From Bryobacteraceae bacterium (lineage in GTDB: Bacteria > Acidobacteriota > Terriglobia > Bryobacterales > Bryobacteraceae): a stretch of 64,000 nucleotides of DNA. Position 1 is the stretch's first letter. Every line of letters starts with the position of its first letter. The DNA lies in contig JAHCHE010000003.1 in assembly GCA_026129905.1 (NCBI GenBank), positions 62,001-126,000 of the forward strand, given 5' to 3'. The notes beneath the pieces are model-generated. The model made no database searches, was not told where the DNA came from, and worked only from the letters and a program-made list of their open reading frames with translations. Position numbers and translations under genes: made by a program. Of the stretch, positions 33,177 through 42,493 are shown piece after piece.

Positions 33177-36100
33177 TCAGAAATCGAGCCGGACGATCAT
33201 CTGAATCTGCCGGGACGTGTCGTTGACGGGCGAAAGGATCGGCAAACCCGAATCACCGGCCCGGCGGCCATAGCGCGCGATGCCGAACGTCGCCGTGCCG
33301 AAGCGCGAGTTCGGCAAGTTCAGATTCGCGTGGTTCAGGAAGTTGAAAGCGTCCGCGCGAAACGTCAGCCGGCCGGTCTCCCCGAGCCATGGCAGCGCGA
33401 ACGCGCGGCTAAGCGAGAGATCCACATTGTAGAACCCGGGACCGCGGAATGCGTTGCGTCCCGTGTTGCCGAGTTGCCCCAGCGGCGGCCTCGCGAACGC
33501 TTGCGCCGGAAGCAGTTGCCTCCCGCCTGCCACCTCCTGCCCGCCGGCCGCCTCCAGCGCCGGAAGATCCACCAGGTTCGCCCGGTTGTTGATCACCGGG
33601 CTTCGATCCGGCGGATCGAGCGCATACACGGTGTACGGCATCCCGGAGCGAAACGCCGCAAGCTGCGAGACGCGCCATCCGCGGAACAGCGGCGATGCTC
33701 TGCCCGCCCCGCGCCATGCGGGAACCTCCCAGATGGACAGAACGATGAAATTGTGGCGCTGGTCGAAATCGGAATTCGCCCGGTCCACCGCGCTGTCGAA
33801 CTGCAGCGAAAAGGCCGAAACGTCGGCGCGCGTCTCCGCCACCGTGAGCCGCGTCGGGTTCAGATCGAAGTAATCGCTGCGCAGTACTTCGCTCTGGTTG
33901 TCGATGGTGTGGCTCCACGTGTACGCGGCCTGCAACTGCCCGTAGCGCGAACGGTGGCGAACCACCGAGGTGAGAGCGTTATAATTTGACGTCCCCTGGT
34001 TGGCGCGGTACGAAATGGGCCCAAGCTCGGGATTCAGCCCGCGGTTCACGATATCGGTGGTGATCAGCTTTCGGCCCAACGATCCCAAGGTATTCAATTC
34101 CAGCGACCAGGCGTCGCCCAACTGCTGGGACAGCCCGAAAAAGTAACTGTGCACGTACGCGCTCCGCAGATCGGGCTGGAACAGCGTCAGAGGCGCCCGG
34201 GCCGACTGCTGCTTGAAGCTCATTTCCGGAAACAGGTAAACCACCGGCTGTCCCTGTGCCAGTGGCAGCACATCGGCCACCGGCGTGAGGTAGTCGAATT
34301 CCGTATTTACCAGGAACGAAGTCGGAAGTACAAAGTTGTTGTTGCGGGCGTTCATCCACAGGTTGTCGTACGGCCGGTCGTAGTACGTTCCGAAGCCGCC
34401 GCGGAGAAGCGAACCCCCGCTCTCGTTCAAGCTGTACGAGAAACCGAATCGCCCCGCCCAGTCGTTGCGATCGGCCGAGTACACGCGCTGGTTGCCGGAC
34501 GAAGGATACACGACCGATGCCGCCGCGACGCGTTCCGCCATCGTTTGCCCTTCCCCCAACTCCACGACGGCGTCCTTGACCTGGCCGACGTTGGTGGGCG
34601 CGCCGTACGATTCATACCGCACGCCGTAGTTCAGCGCCAGGCGCGAGCTCACCTTGTACGTGTCCTGAGCGAACAGGAAAAACTGGGTGGACCGGTACTC
34701 GCGTCCGAAATCCGGGAGGCGAAAGGTCGGAAGCGAGCCGCGATCGAGCGAGATGCGAAACACGAGCGGAACGTCCCGAGCGAACGCCGACGGATTCTCA
34801 AAGCCGTACTGACCGTCGGCCCCAGCCGTCAGGACTCCATTCAGGTTCCGCAGCAGGATGCCCCCTCCGAACTTGGCCACGTGCCTTCCGCGCGCCCAGA
34901 TCACGTTATCCAGCAGTTCCCAGTTCCGGCTCCGGTGCCGCAACACAGAGAACACCGGGCTTCCGGGCAGGATGGTCCCATCGAAGGAGCTGAGAATCGG
35001 GATCTGCGAGTGCGGGCGATCAAGGTTCAGCTTGTCCCAACTCCGCCCGACCTTCGCTTCGTTGGTCAGGTTCGGCCGCGGTGAAGTCAGCAGGCTGAAG
35101 GCGAAGCTGTTGGTGTCCTGGTCGAGGCCGGAGGCGAAATCCTCGTACGGCGTCCAAACGAAGTCGGGCCTCGAGAGGCGCGCCATCGCGATACGGCCCA
35201 TCAGCCGATGCGCGCCGCCAGCCAGGAGCTGATCGGCCCGCAACAGCGAGAGGTGGCGATCCACCGTGACGGGAGGCGAAAGGCGCACCAAGCCCGAAAG
35301 GCCCGGTCCCTCCGCAACCGGCGCCGGGTATCGCGTCAACAGTTCGCGCGCCACGCTGCCGGCCGAGGTGAGCGGCAACAGGTTCGCGGTCGGCAGCGGG
35401 AAGTTCCCCTCCGCGCCACGTCCCCGGCTCCGCAGGTAGTCGTGCGCGCCGGAGACAAACAGCGTCTCCCGGCGGATCGGCCCGCCCGCCCACAATCCCG
35501 TCTGCGCCTCCTTGGCTGGCGAACGCGAGACGCCTCGCAGGTTGGATTGGAAATCGTTGGCGTTCAGGGCGTCGTTCTTGAGGTTGAAATAGCCTGTGCC
35601 GTGCCAGCGGTTCGAGCCGGAACGGGTCACGGCGTTGCTCAAATACCCGGAAGTGCGGCCGTACTCCGCCGAAAAGTTATTGGTGGAGACGCGATATTCC
35701 TGAATCGCTTCCGGCGCCATCGAAGTCAGCGGCCCCGTCACCAGGTAATTGTTGTTTTCCAGACCGTCGAGCAGGAAATTCGATGCCGACGGCCGCTGCC
35801 CGTTGCTCGACAAGCCGAGGCTGCGCGCCGTGGTGGTATCGGCGGTGACGCCGGCCTGCGTCACCAGCATCGTGTACACGTCCCGCCCGGCCAGGGGCAG
35901 TTCCTCGATCTGCACCGGATCCACCACCTGCGACACGCTGGATTCGAGAATCCCGCGGTTGGGACGCGCCCCCTCGAAGGACGCCGAGCGGCTCGAATCG
36001 ACGTCCGGACCGTAGAACGTCACGATCGTCTTGCTGCCCGGAAGAAAGACGCTGCGATACTGGCCGGCTTCCCAGACGTCGTTGAGAGGCCTCAGGCGGA

Positions 36101-36413
36101 AATTGATGTCCACCCGGCCGGCAACGGGAAGTTCCAGGTCGTAGAGTTCCTGCGGCTGGTAGCTCTCGGTCACAACCCGGACGCGGTACAATCCGGGCGA
36201 CAACAGCGGCAATACGAAGAACCCGTCCGCGTCGGAGCGCGCGGCCGCCATGGCGCCGGTTCCCGAGTTCCAGCAGGCGACCGAGGCGCCCTGGAGGGCC
36301 CTGCCGGTGCGCGAATCCAGCGCGCGGCCCGAGATCAGGCCTTGCGTCGTTTGACCAAAGGAATGCGCGCTCAAGAGAGCGCCGATCAGCGCAGGCAAAA
36401 GTACTCGCCGCAT
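33177..36413 (-). CDS. Oar-like TonB-dependent receptor with carboxypeptidase-regulatory N-terminal domain
   Basis: 1078 residues from ATG 36413, chosen because it starts a standard signal peptide (MRRVLLPALIGALLSAHSFG); an ATG 42 nt upstream is also possible. After the signal comes an Ig-like carboxypeptidase-D regulatory domain (GLISGRALDSRTGRALQGASV, about 20-110). A plug domain follows with VVDPVQIEELPLAGRDVYTML and NGQRPSASNFLLDG. A large beta-barrel then ends IQMIVRLDF with a C-terminal Phe. This architecture is greatly expanded in acidobacteria and is thought to import oligosaccharides or peptides, or to serve adhesion. No regulator is adjacent. Confidence 0.93.
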   Translation of the reverse strand: MRRVLLPALIGALLSAHSFGQTTQGLISGRALDSRTGRALQGASVACWNSGTGAMAAARSDADGFFVLPLLSPGLYRVRVVTESYQPQELYDLELPVAGRVDINFRLRPLNDVWEAGQYRSVFLPGSKTIVTFYGPDVDSSRSASFEGARPNRGILESSVSQVVDPVQIEELPLAGRDVYTMLVTQAGVTADTTTARSLGLSSNGQRPSASNFLLDGLENNNYLVTGPLTSMAPEAIQEYRVSTNNFSAEYGRTSGYLSNAVTRSGSNRWHGTGYFNLKNDALNANDFQSNLRGVSRSPAKEAQTGLWAGGPIRRETLFVSGAHDYLRSRGRGAEGNFPLPTANLLPLTSAGSVARELLTRYPAPVAEGPGLSGLVRLSPPVTVDRHLSLLRADQLLAGGAHRLMGRIAMARLSRPDFVWTPYEDFASGLDQDTNSFAFSLLTSPRPNLTNEAKVGRSWDKLNLDRPHSQIPILSSFDGTILPGSPVFSVLRHRSRNWELLDNVIWARGRHVAKFGGGILLRNLNGVLTAGADGQYGFENPSAFARDVPLVFRISLDRGSLPTFRLPDFGREYRSTQFFLFAQDTYKVSSRLALNYGVRYESYGAPTNVGQVKDAVVELGEGQTMAERVAAASVVYPSSGNQRVYSADRNDWAGRFGFSYSLNESGGSLLRGGFGTYYDRPYDNLWMNARNNNFVLPTSFLVNTEFDYLTPVADVLPLAQGQPVVYLFPEMSFKQQSARAPLTLFQPDLRSAYVHSYFFGLSQQLGDAWSLELNTLGSLGRKLITTDIVNRGLNPELGPISYRANQGTSNYNALTSVVRHRSRYGQLQAAYTWSHTIDNQSEVLRSDYFDLNPTRLTVAETRADVSAFSLQFDSAVDRANSDFDQRHNFIVLSIWEVPAWRGAGRASPLFRGWRVSQLAAFRSGMPYTVYALDPPDRSPVINNRANLVDLPALEAAGGQEVAGGRQLLPAQAFARPPLGQLGNTGRNAFRGPGFYNVDLSLSRAFALPWLGETGRLTFRADAFNFLNHANLNLPNSRFGTATFGIARYGRRAGDSGLPILSPVNDTSRQIQMIVRLDF

Positions 36414-36562
36414 CGCGATTAGCCCGGAGGCCACCTCATTGAGGGACAAGCCCACCCATCTAGAGTTGAAGAGTTCTTCTATTGTAGCCCACCGGTCCGC
36501 GGAACCGGCCGTTGGAAGTGACCCGGTTGCGACGGCGGCGCCGCAACCGGGAACGAGGTTGG

Positions 36563-38566
36563 CTAGATGGCGCCCTGATAGTTGATCACGGCCGTGGTGG
36601 CGTTGGTTTGTCCGCCGGCGTCGGTGACCTTAAGCTCAAAGGCGTATTCGCCGCGGCCCGACTGGAACTGAACGGTCACTCGCGGCGTGTCCAGCGTGCG
36701 CGGCAGAATCGAGGCCTGCTTGGGACCGAACGACCTCCAGGCATACTTGAGGCCCTCTCCGATTGAAGCGCTGCCGTCGAGCACGATCTCCCGCTGCACG
36801 GTGGTAAGCGAGGCCGGCGTGATCGCAGCCGTCGGTCCGGCGGGCGGCGGCTCCTCTTCGACAACCACCTCGAACGGACGCATCATGTCGTTGTCTTCGT
36901 GCTCGAGCATGTGGCAGTGGTGAACGTACGCGAACGTCGTTCCGGGCGTCAGCTCCGTGCCGGTTGGCATCTCGAACTTCGCCAGGACGCGCGTGACGGT
37001 GCCCAAGTCGACGCGGATCGTGTCCTTCGGCGCGTTCACTTCGTTGGGCGCCGGAGGAACCGCGGGTCCGGTGAAAACGATCTGGCCAGTCCGCATGTAC
37101 TCCTCGACGTCGAACGGCTGCCGGTCGAGCACCTGCTGGTGCGCCAGGTGAATATGCTGCGGATGCGCGACAACGGTGGCGTTGATGAAACGCCAGATTT
37201 CCGTCGAATTGGCGCGCGGCTTGGTGGTGGCCGGCGCTTCGAAGTGCTGGTTCTCCAGTAGCAGCACCGTCGGCAGGAACAGGTCGCCGACCTGCTCGAC
37301 CTCCTCCGTCATCACGATATCCCTGGTGTGAACCGCCTGGTCGGGCGCGAGCACGGGATCGGTGGGCAGGCTGCTTGGGATCTCACTGTTGTCGGCGCCC
37401 GTCGCCGCCACTACGCGGAACTTCATGAGCTGAGCCGGTCCGCCGATCGGAGGCGGAGGGCCGATCGGGAAGAAGGCGACGGCGTCGTTCGTCATGATGA
37501 TCTCCTGGCCTTCCATCCCGGAGAAATCCACAATCACGTCCATGCGCTCGGCGGGGGTCATCAACAGGCTTTGCAGCGTCACCGGCGCCGGCAGGAAGCC
37601 CAAGTCGGCGCCGATCTGGTGGAACGGGACGAGTTCCTCGCCCGCCTCCAGGCGCAGATTGAAAAACGCCGTGTTGGCCGCGTTCAGCATCCGGAAGCGG
37701 TACTTGCGCGCCTCCACCTCCAGCACGGGCCAGACGGCGCCGTTGACCATCCCGACGTCGCCAAGGTAATCGGGGAACCAGTTCGGGTGAACGTTGGGCA
37801 CGATGCCGAACGTGGGGTAGAAGATGGAGCCGTCTTCGTTGAAGCGCTTGTCCTGAAGCACCAGCGGAATCTCGTAACGCCCGGCGGGCAGGTGCAGGCT
37901 CGACTCGTGGTCCTCCCGCAGGAAATAGAGACCCGCCAGCCCCGACGCCACGTTGAGCCGGGTGATGGCCAGCGCGTGGTCGTGATACCAGAGCATCGCG
38001 GGCGGCTGATCGTTGGGGTAGTAGTATGTCTCACCGGGGAAGTGCGACCCTTTTTCGGCGAACTCCTTCGTGAACCAAGCTTCGGGGTGCCCGTCATCTC
38101 CGGGCAGCACGCGGCCGCCATGGAGATGGACAACCGTGCGCACCTCCGGGGTTCCAGGCTCGGAGCCGTACAACGTGGGGTCGATCGCCGCGCGGAAGAT
38201 GTGCTCCTCCGGAAGGTCGTTCACCCACTTTACGCTGATCGGATGGCCGCGCCGCGCCTCGATCGTCGGGCCGGGGTACGTTCCGTTGTACCCCCAAACC
38301 GGCGTCTCCGGCAGGTCGCGGTGTAGCGTTTGCATTGCCGCCCGCATCGAGACCTCGTAGTGAGGAACCGATTCTCCGTTGACCGTCGTGAAACCGACCG
38401 GCTGCACTACGCTTGGAAGCGGCAGCGGGTCCACAAAAGGTTCCATCGGGGGCGACGGCGGAAACATGGGCAACTGTCCATAGGCCTTTCGCGTAGCCGA
38501 AAAGAACGCCGCTCCGCCAGCCGCGACGCCCAGAGATGCTTTCAGGAAGTTTCGTCTGTTGATCAA
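36563..38566 (-). CDS. Tat-exported multicopper oxidase (CotA/bilirubin-oxidase-like) with PKD-like C-terminus
   Basis: 667 residues from TTG 38566. AAGGAGGG six nt upstream, and the Tat motif NRRNFLK directly after, fix this start; an in-frame extension to 38707 covers the likely promoter. Copper-binding motifs are complete: HLHGG, WYHDHA, HPQHIHL and HHCHMLEHEDNDMM (type 1 Cys in HCH, Met axial ligand). Three cupredoxin domains run to about 590. A C-terminal PKD-like domain (TAAITPASLTTVQREIVLDGSAS) follows, unusual for this family. Substrate could be phenols, Mn(II), Cu(I) or bilirubin-type molecules. It lies between two TonB-dependent receptor genes. Confidence 0.93.
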   Translation of the reverse strand: MINRRNFLKASLGVAAGGAAFFSATRKAYGQLPMFPPSPPMEPFVDPLPLPSVVQPVGFTTVNGESVPHYEVSMRAAMQTLHRDLPETPVWGYNGTYPGPTIEARRGHPISVKWVNDLPEEHIFRAAIDPTLYGSEPGTPEVRTVVHLHGGRVLPGDDGHPEAWFTKEFAEKGSHFPGETYYYPNDQPPAMLWYHDHALAITRLNVASGLAGLYFLREDHESSLHLPAGRYEIPLVLQDKRFNEDGSIFYPTFGIVPNVHPNWFPDYLGDVGMVNGAVWPVLEVEARKYRFRMLNAANTAFFNLRLEAGEELVPFHQIGADLGFLPAPVTLQSLLMTPAERMDVIVDFSGMEGQEIIMTNDAVAFFPIGPPPPIGGPAQLMKFRVVAATGADNSEIPSSLPTDPVLAPDQAVHTRDIVMTEEVEQVGDLFLPTVLLLENQHFEAPATTKPRANSTEIWRFINATVVAHPQHIHLAHQQVLDRQPFDVEEYMRTGQIVFTGPAVPPAPNEVNAPKDTIRVDLGTVTRVLAKFEMPTGTELTPGTTFAYVHHCHMLEHEDNDMMRPFEVVVEEEPPPAGPTAAITPASLTTVQREIVLDGSASIGEGLKYAWRSFGPKQASILPRTLDTPRVTVQFQSGRGEYAFELKVTDAGGQTNATTAVINYQGAI

Positions 38567-38909
38567 GTCTGCCCTCCTTCGGGATCGTCGAACAAGACCA
38601 GTTCGCACGCCGTGAGGCGCATGTGTGAACGTAGTACCACCCAGGAGTACGCCCAGTCTGGCTGTCGACGATTGTTCCAGCATACAGCAGAAACCGCCGA
38701 AACTCAATACTTTTTCTTCTCAGACAGGGCGATCCTTCAGACGATCAGCGAAAAGATCTTGAACGATTCATACGATCCGCAGCAACGAAGCCGATCCTTC
38801 TGGCACTGGAGGAACTCGCCGAGAAAGAGCACCTATGAGAAACCTTCTCCTGTTCTTTTGCGATCGTTGTGAGCTGCGGCGCGGTGGTCCGCGGGGTAAG
38901 TGAAGGCCG
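38567..38909. other. Intergenic region upstream of the multicopper oxidase
   Basis: 343 bp with no supported gene. It carries the candidate oxidase promoter (38679-38707, minus strand), listed separately, and a leader of about 105 nt. Short ORFs inside have no family resemblance. Confidence 0.5.
38679..38707 (-). promoter_or_regulatory. Candidate promoter of the multicopper oxidase gene
   Basis: On the minus strand: TTGAGT (38707-38702), a 17-bp spacer and TATGCT (38684-38679). Both hexamers match 4 of 6 positions. The predicted leader to TTG 38566 is about 105 nt. Confidence 0.45.
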
Positions 38910-41006
38910 TCACTTGCCGCCGAAGCGGAAGGTGAGGCCGACGGTGATGGCGCGGGGGTAGCCAGGGGTGGCGTGAATGCCGAAGGAAGGTTCGGCGTCG
39001 GGGTACGGGCGCGATTCGATGTAATTCTGGGTCTCGTAATAAGCGCGGTTGGCGAGGTTGTCGATGGCGAAGTTGAGTTCGACGCCGCGGCGGATGCGGC
39101 GGACCACGCTGAGGTCAAAGACGGTATGGCCGGCGGCGACAATCTCGGGATCTTCGCCGTCGAGGCGGTAGCGGTTGATCGCGCGCATCCGGAGCGAGCC
39201 GCTCCAGCCGCGCCAGGAGGAGAGCGTCAGGCCGGCGTCGGCGACGAAGCGCGGGGCGCGGTCGACGTAGATTCGCGGCGCGGTGTGGCGATAGAAGGCA
39301 TTGGCGACCTTGGTCAGGCCGCCGGTGAAGCTCAGCCGGCGCGTGATGTCCAACGAAGTCTTGGCCTCGAAGCCGTAGGCGCGGCTGGGGCCGAGGAATT
39401 CGAGGGAACCGTCGTCGGCGACGTAGACGAGTTCGTTTGAGCGGTCGATGAAGAACAGGTCCGTGGCCACCGAGAAGCGCGAGAAGCGAGACGAAGCGCC
39501 GGCCTGGTAGAAGTCCGTGGCGGCGAGTTTGGTTCCGCCGGGCGACTGGATGATGCTGCGGGCATCGATGGAGGAGATGCCGCGGCCGTAGTTGGCGTGG
39601 AGCGTCACGGGCATCCGCGCTATAGGGGTGTAGGCGAAGCTGAGCTTGGGCTGCAGGCGGCCGCTGGTCTCCGCCGCGCTGTTGGCGGGCTCGATACGGT
39701 CGGCCACATCGAAGCGGAACACGTCGTAGCGAAGGCCGGCGCCTACGACGACCCTGCCGGAATGGAAAGCGGCCGTCTCCTGAATGTAGCCGGCGCCGTT
39801 GGTGACTCGGGCGTTGGCGCGGGTGGAGGCGCCAAGCGGGTTCCGGCCGATGCGGGGGTAGAGGCCGACGTTGATCTGGTTGTCGTGGAAATTGGCGCCG
39901 GCGGTCATCGTGCTCTGGGCGCCGAGGAGCCGGTGGGGGCGGAAGTAGTAGGCGTTGGCGCCCTCCTGGAGGCGGGAGTCGTGCTGCTGGATGGCGTCGC
40001 CCAGCACAGGGTCGTTCAGAAAGAACGTGAAGTTGGAATACAGATCGAACAGAGAACGGCTGGCGAAGCCGTCGAACTTCAGCACGCCGCCCGAGGCCTG
40101 CTCCTGCATGTAGTAGAGCGCCAGCGTTCCGGCGCGGATGTGGCCGCCTTCGCCCGGGTCGAGGAAGCCGAAGCGGTCGAGGCGTCCGGCGATCACTTCG
40201 TTCAGCGGGATCTGGCCGGAGGAGTCGTAGTCGTTGCGGCCGGCGTTCATCTTGAGGGCGATGCGGCGATCGTTCGAAAGGCGGCGGGTGAAGTTGCCGG
40301 TGACGTTGTCGCGGCGGTAGTCGAGCGGCTTGAGGAACGGCCCGTCGGTTCGCGAGCCCTCGTAGGAAAGGAACGAGTCGATATCCTTCAGGTCCGGGCT
40401 GAAGGCGAGGAAGCCGCGCTGGGTGTTAAAGGTGCCGCCCTGGACGCGAGCGGTCCACTGGTCCGGAAAGGATTCGCGGAGGCGGATGTGCACGACGCCG
40501 AGGCCGCTGAAGTCGCCGTACTCGGCGCTGAACGGACCATTGATGATGTTGGCCTCCTGCACCAGTTCCGGGGTGAGGCTTTTCAGCGACCCGAGGTAGC
40601 CCTGGCCGTGACCCTGCGTCGTCTGGTTCTGCTGGATGTTGTCGATCAGAACCTTCAGGCCGCCGTTGACGCCGCCGTGGTCGAGGTTGAAGCCGAAGCG
40701 CCGGACCTCGATGGACTTGCCGCCGCCTTCGTGCTGGCCGGCGTTGATGCCGGCGTTGAGCTGATGGAAGACCTGGTCGTCGCGGGAGAACAGCGTCTGC
40801 TGGAAGACCTCGGCGTTGCGGCGCTCGATACCGGGCTCGATGGGCGTGGCGGTGATGACGATGCTGGTGTAGACCGGCGGGATGACGGCGTCCGCCTTCG
40901 ACTCGCCGCCGGCCGGCGCGGGTTCGGGTTGCGAGGTCTGGCCGGGCGCCGCGAATGACAACGCCAGGAAGGCCGGAAGGGTGAGCAGTCGACGAATGGA
41001 GTTCAT
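38910..41006 (-). CDS. TonB-dependent receptor
   Basis: 698 residues from ATG 41006, which starts a signal peptide (MNSIRRLLTLPAFLALSFAAPGQ). The plug begins with YTSIVITATPIEPGIERRNAEVFQQTLF and has RRFGFNLDHGGVNGGLKVLIDNI and GPFSAEYGDFSGLGVVHIRL. About 22 barrel strands follow with periodic aromatic ends. There is no N-terminal carboxypeptidase-regulatory domain, so this differs in type from the receptor at 33177. Its length and plug fit siderophore/metal-complex receptors. It lies 344 bp downstream of the oxidase start region and divergent from lpdA. Confidence 0.92.
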   Translation of the reverse strand: MNSIRRLLTLPAFLALSFAAPGQTSQPEPAPAGGESKADAVIPPVYTSIVITATPIEPGIERRNAEVFQQTLFSRDDQVFHQLNAGINAGQHEGGGKSIEVRRFGFNLDHGGVNGGLKVLIDNIQQNQTTQGHGQGYLGSLKSLTPELVQEANIINGPFSAEYGDFSGLGVVHIRLRESFPDQWTARVQGGTFNTQRGFLAFSPDLKDIDSFLSYEGSRTDGPFLKPLDYRRDNVTGNFTRRLSNDRRIALKMNAGRNDYDSSGQIPLNEVIAGRLDRFGFLDPGEGGHIRAGTLALYYMQEQASGGVLKFDGFASRSLFDLYSNFTFFLNDPVLGDAIQQHDSRLQEGANAYYFRPHRLLGAQSTMTAGANFHDNQINVGLYPRIGRNPLGASTRANARVTNGAGYIQETAAFHSGRVVVGAGLRYDVFRFDVADRIEPANSAAETSGRLQPKLSFAYTPIARMPVTLHANYGRGISSIDARSIIQSPGGTKLAATDFYQAGASSRFSRFSVATDLFFIDRSNELVYVADDGSLEFLGPSRAYGFEAKTSLDITRRLSFTGGLTKVANAFYRHTAPRIYVDRAPRFVADAGLTLSSWRGWSGSLRMRAINRYRLDGEDPEIVAAGHTVFDLSVVRRIRRGVELNFAIDNLANRAYYETQNYIESRPYPDAEPSFGIHATPGYPRAITVGLTFRFGGK

Positions 41007-41011
41007 CGCGA

Positions 41012-41041
41012 TCTGTAGCACGAAAATTAGAAGTGTAGCAC
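41012..41041 (-). promoter_or_regulatory. Extended -10 promoter with tandem repeat for the TonB-dependent receptor
   Basis: On the minus strand TGCTACACT (41040-41032) is an extended -10 (TG-n-TACACT). A direct repeat of its core, GTGCTACA, recurs 20 bp downstream (41021-41014), two helical turns apart, right next to the receptor start. The downstream copy could be a duplicated promoter or a regulator-binding half. Confidence 0.4.
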
Positions 41042-41098
41042 TAAATCCACGGCGAGGGAAACCGGGGTAGGATTCACGCCGATGTTAAAATGAGCTAA

Positions 41099-42493
41099 AT
41101 GTCCTACGATGTTGTGATTATCGGCAGCGGCCCAGGCGGGTATTCGGCCGCGATCCGGGCGGGCCAGTACGGTTTGAAGACGGCCATCATCGAACGGGAT
41201 CCGAAATTGGGAGGAACCTGTTTGCACGTGGGGTGCATTCCGACCAAGGCCCTGCTGCACGCGGCGGAGGTCTGGGACTACTTCACCCACAGCGAGGAGC
41301 AGGGCATCCATTGCGAGAATCCCCGGCTTGACCTGCCGCGGGTGCTGGAGCGCAAGAACAATATCGTCGGCAAGCATGCCAAGGGCATCGAGTTCCTGAT
41401 GAAGAAGAACAAGGTGGACTGGCTGAAGGGCGAAGGGTCCCTGGCGGGCAAGGGGAAGGTGAACGTGCGCTCGGCCAAAGGGACCGAGACGATCGAAACG
41501 AAAAACGTGATCATCGCGACGGGTTCGGCGGCGCGGATGCTGCCGGGACTTGAGCCGGACGCGGAACGGATACTCACCAACGTCGAGATTCTGAACCTCC
41601 AGAAGATACCCGCGACGCTGGCGATCATCGGGGCGGGAGCGGTGGGCGTGGAGTTCGCGTCCGTGTTCGCGCGGTTCGGGTCGAAGGTCACGCTGATCGA
41701 AATGCTGCCGCGGCTGGTTCCGGTGGAGGACGAGGAGGTCTCAAAAGAACTGGAGCGCGCGTTCAAGAAGAGCGGGATCCGTAGCGAAACAAGCGCCAAA
41801 GCCGAGGACATCAAGCGAACCGACGGGGGCGTCGAACTAACAGTCACCCTGGCGAACGGGAAGCGGGAAACGATGTCCGCGGAGGCGCTGCTGGTAGCGG
41901 TGGGTCGCCGGCCGGTCACCGAAGGGCTCGGGCTGGAGCAGACGCGCGTGGAAACCGACCGGGGGTTCATCAAAGTGGATCAGTGGCAGGAGACGGCCGA
42001 GCCGGGCGTTTGGGCGATCGGGGACGTGGTGGCGGGCACGCCGCAACTGGCGCACGTGGCGGCAATGGAAGGGATGATCGCCGTAGCGCGGATGGCGAGC
42101 AAGCCGGCGCAGCCGCTGCGGAAGAACCGAATTCCGAACGTCACGTATTGCGAGCCGGGCATCGGCAGCGCGGGATTGACGGAAGCGCAGGCGCGGGCGC
42201 AGGGCTACCAGGTAAAGGTGGGGAAGTTCCCGTTTCTGGCGAACAGCAAGGCGTCCATCGCGGGACATCACGAAGGCTTCGTGAAGGTGGTGGCCGACGA
42301 GCGGTTCGGGGAGATTTTGGGCGTTCACATTATCGGCACGCACGGGTATGAACTGATCGCGGAGGGCGTGGCGGCCATGGAGGCCGAGGCGACCGTCGAG
42401 ACGATGATGGGTACGATTCACGCCCATCCGACTTTGTACGAGGCGCTCGGCGAGGGATTCAACGCGGTCTACGGACTGGCAATCAATGCCTAA
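41099..42493 (+). CDS. lpdA: Dihydrolipoyl dehydrogenase (E3)
   Basis: 464 residues. It reoxidises dihydrolipoyl groups of 2-oxoacid dehydrogenase complexes with NAD+. The FAD-binding GSGPGGYSAAIRAGQYG (9-25), redox-active GGTCLHVGC (Cys41/Cys46), NAD-binding GAGAVGVEFASVF, second FAD motif WAIGDV and the C-terminal HAHPTLYEAL (active-site His/Glu) are all present. It overlaps lipB by 8 nt and begins a three-gene operon of lipoate-dependent enzymes. Confidence 0.97.
   Translation: MSYDVVIIGSGPGGYSAAIRAGQYGLKTAIIERDPKLGGTCLHVGCIPTKALLHAAEVWDYFTHSEEQGIHCENPRLDLPRVLERKNNIVGKHAKGIEFLMKKNKVDWLKGEGSLAGKGKVNVRSAKGTETIETKNVIIATGSAARMLPGLEPDAERILTNVEILNLQKIPATLAIIGAGAVGVEFASVFARFGSKVTLIEMLPRLVPVEDEEVSKELERAFKKSGIRSETSAKAEDIKRTDGGVELTVTLANGKRETMSAEALLVAVGRRPVTEGLGLEQTRVETDRGFIKVDQWQETAEPGVWAIGDVVAGTPQLAHVAAMEGMIAVARMASKPAQPLRKNRIPNVTYCEPGIGSAGLTEAQARAQGYQVKVGKFPFLANSKASIAGHHEGFVKVVADERFGEILGVHIIGTHGYELIAEGVAAMEAEATVETMMGTIHAHPTLYEALGEGFNAVYGLAINA

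Noticed and set aside
38910-41006. Second Oar-type receptor
   Set aside because: It lacks the carboxypeptidase-regulatory domain, so it is an ordinary TonB-dependent receptor.
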